A stretch of DNA of 64,000 nucleotides. Source: Paramacrobiotus metropolitanus. Lineage: Eukaryota > Tardigrada > Eutardigrada > Parachela > Macrobiotidae. Position numbers and translations under genes: made by a program. The DNA lies in contig NW_026570255.1 of assembly GCF_019649055.1 (NCBI RefSeq), forward strand, positions 124,001 through 188,000. Direction: 5' to 3'. Of the stretch, positions 56,995 through 64,000 are shown piece after piece; the stretch's first letter is position 1; each line of letters opens with the position of its first letter. The notes under the pieces were generated by a model. It did not search any database and was not told where the DNA came from. It saw only the letters and a list, made by a program, of their open reading frames with translations.

Positions 56995-57491
56995 CTACAT
57001 TGCACCGAATTGTCTGGGATCGTTTGATCTGTCATTTCAGTATCCTCAGGGAGCGCACATACTTTACACTGAAAACACCAATCCACTTGAACTCTAAGCG
57101 ACTGCAGCCAGGTAGCGATTTCAGTTGCGCATTGTGGGATGCGCTGGATAAGGGACTACCAATGGTCAGTGAGGGCGAATCGCGCAAGTTACTCCAGTGG
57201 CTGGAAGGTCGCGAGGATTCCAGGAAAGAGAAGGAAGCGTGGACCGCCGTCTGCACGGTAAAAGCGACAGCTTGCTTACGCTGGTTCGGTAATGCTCTGA
57301 AAGTTCTGGTTTTGTAGGCTATGTGCGCGCTGCACTCCACTGATCCGCGTCCGTCGTCGCATAACCGCGACAAGAAGTGGTGCCTGGACGGCTTGGGCAG
57401 TGTGCATTTGGAGAAATTGTCGCGTATTACCCTGCACGCCCTCGTGCAACTACGCGAGGATATGGCTAAATGGAAGTGCCGTTCTTTGTAA

Positions 57492-58266
57492 TCTGCAATG
57501 ACCTGCAAGATTCCACTCGGCGTTTATTTGGCACCGCGCGATAATTTCTCGTATTTAGCCTAATTCAGCGCTGTGTGCTCCTTTCACTGCCCAAGTTTAT
57601 TCGCGTACGTTTTTACTTTAGCTTTCTCTTTCACGCCTCGCGCTTAATTTCTTTTGCATCGCCAGTTTCGTGTTTGGATTTGAGCGTCACGGTATAGTTT
57701 GTGCCTGACGTTTTTCTTGCGCAAACAGAATATGCGGTGATGATTACGACTGAGTCACTAAGGCATTCGTTTTCTGTTTGACAACCAGCGACTAGCATAC
57801 TCAGGATAGTCCGCTAACTTGAATAAAATTTAGCGACGGTGTTGGTCGTTATCGGGCAGCTCAATGCAAAAACGTATGGGATAGTGGGAATATGACTTTA
57901 TGAAAATTCGACTGTATGCTGAAATTCGACTGTATGCCTAAATTTCTATGCCTTGAAACATTTTTTTTTAAAGCACAGCCGAATCTGAACTTTTCTGTCA
58001 AAATCAGTGTATTTTGTGTACAATTCTTCCAAAGCTTGTATCGTGCGGCATTGAGTTAAGGGAATGATCAACAGTAGCGAACAAAATCAAAATAGATGAA
58101 ATGAAAATGAAAGAGCGACTGTACAGAGTACTGCAAAAAAATAACTCCACGAAACCCGTAATAATTATTACATGTGCGGAAAAAATCGCACATGACTGAC
58201 AACATTTCAACTCACGCAGATTAGTGTCCGATATGATCCGTACAAGGATCTGAACCATGCAGGATC
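57492..58266. other. Intergenic, no gene seen
   Basis: Lies between the ends of genes M and N, which converge. AT-rich; a short direct repeat AAATTCGACTGTATGC occurs at about 57903-57940. Nothing else supported. Confidence 0.4.
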
Positions 58267-60155
58267 CTACCGAAAATGCTTTACATGTACATCAATTCTC
58301 TCTTGTATCTGAACGAGAAGATGCAGAGCGATGCGCGACAACCTCTCCAACTGCAAACCATCCAGACCATCCAGGCACCACTTCTTCGCGCGGTAGTCTG
58401 ACGAAGGACGCGGATCCGTCGAGCACAGCGCACAGAGTGCCTACAAAACGAAGCCTTCGAAGAAGCATCGGTAAAATGACTGCGATTCGTACCGTGCAGA
58501 TGGCTTTCTTGTAAGCTGCCGATAGATTAGAACCTCCGCCTTCGTTCAACCCCTGCCGCAGACAGTACAGCTCCCGCTCACTCGGTACCGGCAGCGCCGC
58601 CTCCAACGCATCCCACAGTGCGCAGTCCACAGCGCCACCGAGGGGCAGTCGCACGGTGCCCATGTCGATGGCGATCTCAGCGACGAAATCTATCTCCCCA
58701 CCTTTACTTACACCAAAGCGGAAAGGCAACGAAACAGCGCATTTCGCCTGAATGTGGACGGTATCACACGGCAGACTGCGGAATGCGGCAATGAACTCCT
58801 CCAGGAAATAGCTCGCTGATCCCGGCTTTGTTTTCCCAGCATGAGACGGATGCTGATTACAACTGACATGGTGAGTTGTATCAACAGCGCCTTGAATCAT
58901 CAAGCGAAGGTTGACGCTGTGGAAATGGAGGGTGCGCAGTCGGATTCCGGGGTGCTGATCAGCCACACATTGGATCATATTGCACACCAGCATCGCGTAG
59001 TTAGTACATTCAGCATGCTTCATGACAACGCGCTGCGTGCCGGGGCGCACACATTTGAAGAGCGTCGCCCAGAACAGAAAGCCGCGAAACTCCCGCTTGG
59101 TGTCTCGGATGATGATAATGGAACGCAGCGCTGGCGCTTCCATAATCCGATTCCAGGTGGGACATACAGCCAGCAGCATTGTGTGTTCCACGGTGTCCAA
59201 GTGGGAAAAGACCTCCTGCCACAATTCCACCGGGAGCGCCGTTGCCGTGCAGTCGTCGGTGGCCGGAGCCACGTCACGAATAGACCTGATGATGGCGCGC
59301 AACTTCACATGGAAGCGGTCGATTTTTCTCTGAAAACCGTGCACAAAACTGAAAACACTATAAGTAATGAATACAGTCAAAATGGGAGTGAAACGTTTGT
59401 TTTGGATATATTCCCGAGCATATTGCGGCCAATTACGTTTCACAAAGTTTTCGTTGACAGAACAAAATATTTGGAATCAGAACACTGAAAAAACGCCTCT
59501 GTCTTACCGTATCCGACTCTAGGAAATTGTCGACGTAATTTTCGAAAATACGCTCCAGGTAGACATATCTCAACTCGCCATGGACCAGGTCCACCATGCA
59601 CACTGAGCTGGGAATCAGAGGATGGGCATTCAGCTGCTTGATGAAAGATCGGGCGTCTTTAGTGGACATCGAAGGGAATTGCCCGCCCAGAGGCACACTC
59701 CACGCGTTAAACTCGTCCCATTCGACGCTCTCCAGTCGCGCAACGTCGTCGTCGGGAGCCCGAACATGCTGCATGGGCAGGAAGTCCGTGAGCGTCAAAC
59801 CAGTACCCGGACGCTTGTAACGCACAACGGCCGCTCCATAATCCGCGAGATTTGTACCGCGGCCCATAACGCTCATTTCGCCATCCAGCCAAATCCGCGG
59901 ACCAAACGGCGTCTCCGGCACCAAAACCTTTACCGGGACGCTGGACAGGTACCGATCTGCGCGGTGGAAAGAAGACCGTCCGTCGTAAACGGGCCAGGCA
60001 TCTCGGGAGAAGACGTTGCTGAGAGGCGCATATTCCCGTCGCCGGTTTGGTTCCAAGAAATCGACGATGAGGCCATCGTACTTTTTCACGCCCACGACAC
60101 GCCCGTAGCGCACCCGTTGATCGCTGCCGCGAACGCGTACATCGAATGCACTCAT
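58267..60155 (-). CDS. F-box family gene N (intact, minus strand)
   Basis: Three minus-strand exons, 60155-59508, 59329-58493 and 58440-58267, give about 552 aa. Start ATG 60155 (MSAFDVRVRGSDQRVRYG); introns of 178 and 52 bp, phase 0. Exon 1 shows the Tudor/Agenet-like signatures (VRYGRVVGVKKYDGLIVDF; VPVKVLVPETPFGPRIW; LPMQHVRAP) and ends FLESDT before donor GTAAGA. Exon 2 has LPVELWQEVFSHLDTV and the body ending LWDALEAALPVPSEREL and KKAICT. Exon 3 is ALCALCSTDPRPSSDYRAKKW and ends at TAG 58267. Every boundary agrees with the plus-strand paralogues, so it is a likely functional SCF adaptor. A second acceptor near 59346 could add a few codons to exon 2. Confidence 0.85.
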
Positions 60156-61165
60156 TCTGCTGTGCGCCGGGGATAGCGTTTGACAATAAAATGGGATACG
60201 TCGATTCTGTGCCGTAAGGATGGACACCACCGTGTACTGACCTGAACACTATTATTCGCAACCTGAGATACACAGGATAGATGCACAATAATTTGTTCGC
60301 AAACAACGAATGCTATATTTGTACCAGCAAACTGTCAAGCTTCAGCTGTAAAGGCTCTGCGCAAGTAAAAATATGCAGCGGAACAACGGCACTGAGTACG
60401 TGGTGGCGAGTTATGTTCTTTAAATACGCCGAAGAACGGTGTACGTCATACAATGACTCAATAGGTCTGCTCCCATTTGCAGCCGTCCTTCGTACGAACA
60501 GTTTTTATTGATTACTGCAGATTATTGCGCCTCTGTATGTACTGTAGTTATACCGAGCAGTAAGAGGACTTCAGTCGTTGCTGGCGGCCTCTAGTAATCT
60601 GAGTCTTCTAGGAATACACCTGGACAATCATGCTAGCAATTCAAAACCGATAAAAATTTTAAGCAAAAGGCTATTTTGACGCACACTGCGTTAAAATAGT
60701 CTTTAGTTATTTTGCCGCATTATGGTAGGCAAAATAGCCATTTGCTATTTTGCCGCACACTGCGTTTAAGCAGCCTTTAGCTATTTTGCCACACTATGGT
60801 CTGATTTGCGACAGTAAAGGGTACGAACTGCACTGCCAAATAGAGTCACATTTTCTCCTGGATTTGGTCGATTGATTTCAGCCGACCTTGAATCGTAAAC
60901 GAATCATCGCTGGAATTCGTAAAAGCAGGTCCTTGGAAAGGTTCTCTTACCACTGGGACCGATTATTGGGCATGAAGCTAGTCGAGGGCGGACGGCTTCC
61001 GCCGAGTGCATATTCGGAAACGGATAGTGTGACAACAATTTCTATTTGGTATCAGATCAGCGCCATGAAGCCCATTCAAAGAAACGTCTGCCCCAGTCAA
61101 CAAATAACGAAAATTGTCCACCGTCGAATATGCGTTTCTTCCGATTTCGGCAAAAAATTGCGCCT
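60156..61165. other. Intergenic, 5' side of gene N
   Basis: Contains the upstream region of gene N and the tandem repeat 60667-60803. No other coding exon supported. Confidence 0.4.
60667..60803. repeat. Degenerate tandem/inverted repeat (GCTATTTTGCC)
   Basis: Two units of about 70-85 bp containing TATTTTGACGCACACTGCGTT-like sequence, with GGCAAAATAG in reverse between them. Confidence 0.65.
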
Positions 61166-61640
61166 TCACAAACGCCTGCTGCACAGCTCTACGAGGATGC
61201 GCTGGGTAATGCGCGATAGATTGTCCAGTTGCAAGTCTTGTAGGCCGTCTACGCACCACTGCTTGCTGCGATAGTGCACCGACGGACGCGGATCAGCCGA
61301 CTGTATTGCGCACAACATCTACAAGCAACAATCCGAGCTTAGTGTTTTCTAAAGATCCGTAAAGACGAATTGCGAATTCTACCTTGCAGACGACCTGCTT
61401 CAGTTCCAGCGCTACCTGCGTCTTCGAGTTCAACCAGTCCATTGGTTCCTGTAGCTCCTGTTTTCCGGATGTCTTCAGCATCGCCTCCAGAACAGCCCAC
61501 CAGTCGCCACGGAGGTCACCTCCGATCGTCAGGCATGCTTCACGAACGATTGCTTCAACTCTGGCTTGGTAGTAGGCTAGTAGCTGCAGCCTGCAGCTGT
61601 GAAAGTCGTAGGAGATGCGCCCTTCACCGTTTGCTTTGTA
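61166..61640 (-). pseudogene. F-box family 3' fragment O
   Basis: The minus strand retains the end of exon 2 (from about 61640; GGDLRGDWWAVLEAMLKTSG, later LELKQVVCK before donor GTAGAA) and a complete exon 3 (61318-61166; SADPRPSVHYRSKQWC, stop TGA). Intron 2 is intact (about 62 bp). The F-box and exon 1 are missing, and a stop precedes the homologous frame. It could still be transcribed but has no F-box. Confidence 0.7.
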
Positions 61641-62163
61641 AGCTTAGTAGACAGTACATTAGAAGTAGCCGGGATTAACATATTTAATGAGGTACAACAA
61701 TAGAATAAATTAAAAAATGACCAACGGTCGCAACGGTCGAGGTCAAAAGGTTAATCCCGCCAGGTGCATATATAAATACGGGTTAAAGGTCAACCGGCAG
61801 GTGGCATATATACATGTACACACTTCCGGTACATAGCATCTGTACATACGTATTAATTTAACTTTACATACGTATACATATCATAGTATACAGTACACTA
61901 CTTAATATATACATCAATAAAGTATACACAGTACATACGTAATACATAAATATCCATACAGTATTTAATATAAATACATACTTTGTACACGTACTCTATC
62001 AATACATACATCATGTATACTAACTACAGTACATACATATTAATAAAACTACCTGGCAACACAAAATACCCTGAGGTCAAGACGGATACACAAAAAATTT
62101 AGTTTGCGTTGTACTGGGTTTTTTATTTTTGTATATTTTTATTTTGTACTCTTCCGGCTCGCA
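61641..62163. other. AT-rich low-complexity spacer
   Basis: 61840-62045 is a degenerate array of TACATA/GTATACA words. 61718-61800 has AACGGTCGAGGTCAAAAGGTT-like near repeats. No gene until the ATG at 62164. Confidence 0.5.
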
Positions 62164-63071
62164 ATGGCAGACAACCGAACTATGTTTACGGCCCATATGA
62201 GCCACGACGATTTGTGGGATGCTGGCCTACAGAACGCAGGCAACTACACCGCAGTGCACCAACACCTCTTCGCGCTCAATGCAGCTGGACGCCGTTATAT
62301 GGTACATAAAAATAAAATAACTTTAATAATTTATTAAATAAATATATTAATTTATAAATCCGATTAAATAATATATATTATTTTAATAGAAATGTCTAAT
62401 ATATTTTTAAATACTTATTTGTGCAGCTCCGAGTGTTTCACCAACTCGCTCGTGTGAGTACGGCAGTTCAAAGCTACTTTGAGGCACGCCGCGGGCTGGA
62501 GGCAGACATCGTGGAAATCGGAAAGAACATTTCCCTGGAAGCCCGCGGTCGTGAGCGGGAGTGCGCTTTGGCTGCCGAGGAGGCTGGTTTATTAGCCTCA
62601 GAAGAACGCCGTCCGTCCAACACCCGCCAGCGCAACTGTCGGACTGATCCGAACGAAGCGTACCGGTGGTGTATGGCCTATTTGGCCGGAAACCGGACCT
62701 TCGCTTCGCCGGGGAAAAACGGGCAGTTGATACTGCAACCGTACGCCGGTGCCCAAGTTGACCTTGCGCTGCGGGCGGAAAATTGGACGCGCGTTCTGGC
62801 AAGCGCACAGAAGACCGCGCGGAACACGAAGGGGGCCAAAGCGGGAGTCACGCGTTACGCCGAGCTGCACAAACTGCTGGCTCAGCGGATGGAGCAACTG
62901 CGGCAGCTGGACGCAGTGATCGACGCCGTGGAGGCCGAACGGCATATCTTTTATAATTTTTTATGCCGTGCCATCGTGGGCATGTCACCGCTGCACCAGG
63001 TTTCTCAGAGTGCAGACGCGTTCATTGCTGCAGTTGGCGTGCACGCGCACATGGATATGGATCTTGATTAA
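62164..63071 (+). CDS. Two-exon orphan gene P, about 260 aa
   Basis: Exon 1 62164-62301 (MADNRTMFTAHMSHDDLW ... RRYM), a 125-bp AT-rich GT-AG intron in phase 0, and exon 2 62427-63071 ending HMDMDLD, TAA. The sharp change from AT-rich flanks to GC-richer coding sequence supports the model. The product is mainly helical with Ala/Glu/Arg-rich segments (YFEARRGLEADIVEIG; LAQRMEQLRQLDAVIDAVEA) and a central RWCMAYLAGN segment. No signal peptide with this start, no membrane helix, no known domain. Function unknown. Confidence 0.65.
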
Positions 63072-64000
63072 ATAAAAATAAAAAAAAATAAATACAAAAT
63101 AAATAAAAACAAATAGAAAATATTAGAAAAACTTAGAAAACTATAGATAAATATAGAAAAACGTAGAAAACTATAAATATCACAGAACATAGAAATATCA
63201 CAGTAAATACAGAAAATAAAATGAAAAATATGGAAATATCAAAATATTAGTTAATATATACTAATAAAAATCGGGACGTAGTCCGGAAACCTGGAGCGCA
63301 TGGGCACAGCACGTAATCATTCATTCATGGCCATGATTTGTGCCACAAACTCATAAATCTTGGTCATGAATGCATGATTACGGCTGAGGGAGATGTCCGT
63401 CTTCGAGGTGGTATCGCGCGGAGGTCGTCGTCAGGCTGGCACATCACGCGATTAAAATTCGCTGTTGACAACCAGAACTTATGACTTCTGGTTATCAACA
63501 GGGAATTTCAATCGCGCGGGCCTAGATGGATTTCGGGGCGAAGTTAGGGAAAAGACACAACGCGCAAGTACAATTCACAATCGGAAATTATGGAAGAACC
63601 AACAGAATTTTCGACTGTGAATTGTACTTGTGTGTTGTTGCCGTGCATCAGGGTTCCCGCGATCTCCTACCTGTTGTAACGTGATTCATATTATGTCTGT
63701 GACTCTTGCCTTTAGCTATTCTGCTGAGCTGATTGTTTAGTTCTTCTACCTACATGTTAGTCTGTTGATATTCTATGTCTAGCTATATAAGTCACAGTAT
63801 GTTACTGTGATAGACAATCATCATACAGTCATCTAACTAGTCGATCGACTATACAGTGTACCAGCACGGTTAGCTCTAGTAAACCCCTTCGTTACACTGT
63901 CCGTCCTCAGCACAGGGCAAATCTCCGCAAACGGGCACACCGATAGAGATTCTAATATCAAACAGAAATATAAATTCGTAGTTTTGCTAGGAATTTATAT
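63072..64000. other. AT-rich flank with hairpin cluster
   Basis: 63072-63260 is A-rich low-complexity sequence. Three hairpins follow at 63312-63638. The last 350 bp hold no recognisable gene. Confidence 0.45.
63312..63638. repeat. Three successive hairpins
   Basis: Inverted repeats with arms 63312-63338/63355-63382 (CGTAATCATTCATTCATGG), 63447-63477/63486-63516 (CGCGATTAAAATTC, GTTGACAACCAGAA) and about 63556-63589/63607-63638 (AAGTACAATTCACA). Each has a short loop, and the three sequences are unrelated to each other. Confidence 0.75.

Larger units (their letters stand above)
51026..57491 (+). pseudogene. F-box family gene M split by an LTR element
   Basis: Exon 1 51026-51676 (ATG then HRAKAVHVLGSDQRKRYG; GAWIWVPGEM; VPIQRFRLS). 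Exon 2 starts 51732 with the F-box (FPAELWQAVFSHQDTM, 51826-51880) and runs to LPCDTLY at 52334, where the LTR element 52335-56994 begins and its first bases supply a TGA stop. The exon resumes at 56999, continues to AVCT before donor GTAAAA at 57258, and exon 3 is 57318-57491 (DPRPSSHNRDKKWC). The resumed part meets an in-frame TAA at about 57094, while the family motif LWDALDKGLP continues in another frame, so a frameshift exists besides the insertion. Confidence 0.8.

Noticed and set aside
62104-62163. N-terminal signal anchor upstream of gene P
   Set aside because: A hydrophobic stretch is open in frame before the ATG, but there is no ATG to start it; the first ATG is at 62164.
1-64000. 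tRNA or rRNA genes
   Set aside because: No cloverleaf-like or rRNA-like segment was noticed by eye; a tRNAscan run would be needed to exclude weak candidates.

Overview
The window looks like a piece of an invertebrate animal genome. Genes have short introns (mostly 60-180 bp) with GT-AG borders, there is no operon structure, and about half of the sequence is transposable elements and repeats. The dominant genes are a lineage-expanded F-box family with a Tudor/Agenet-like N-terminal exon. From memory I associate this family with tardigrades (Eutardigrada), but I could not test that, so the taxon is an inference.

Backbone: a gene-dense, rapidly decaying F-box cluster on both strands. The full family plan is exon 1 (about 200-250 codons; two SH3-barrel-like stretches, with RYG-VVDV and GPWIW signatures), exon 2 (about 280 codons; F-box then a leucine-rich body) and exon 3 (about 50 codons; conserved KWC-DGL core), joined by phase-0 introns. 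Fully open copies are at 1-1756 (5' end outside the window), 3404-5590, 11210-13084 and 58267-60155 (minus). A near-complete copy with one frameshift is at 48087-50186. Broken or partial copies are at 2758-2955, 14317-14730, 36380-38047, 38036-38955, 40585-40845, 41150-42530, 45705-47405, 51026-57491 and 61166-61640. Two unrelated orphan genes with coherent splicing sit among them: a five-exon gene (43637-44942) and a two-exon gene (62164-63071).

Mobile DNA: (1) a 226-bp inverted-repeat element in the 3404-5590 gene that carries its own splice donor and acceptor, i.e. an introner-like intron; (2) a 3.67-kb element (6477-10147) with long terminal inverted repeats, a 9-bp target duplication and a C48/Ulp1-like peptidase remnant; (3) a 725-bp foldback element (13401-14125) with related ends; (4) a decayed non-LTR-type reverse transcriptase gene (15268-17049); (5) an 18.3-kb LTR element (17508-35789) of Ty3/gypsy type with gag, an internally deleted pol and more than 6 kb of extra unidentified ORFs after pol; (6) a foldback element with a 10-bp target duplication inside exon 3 of an F-box pseudogene (36521-37288); (7) a 4.7-kb LTR element on the minus strand (52335-56994) that encodes only a 766-aa Gag and has inserted into an F-box coding exon with a 4-bp target duplication.

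Together the window shows an F-box family under birth-and-death turnover: whole-gene duplications with their 3' flanks, inverted junctions, loss of single exons, and repeated use of the exons as landing sites for transposons. One of those insertions appears to have been turned into an in-frame intron.
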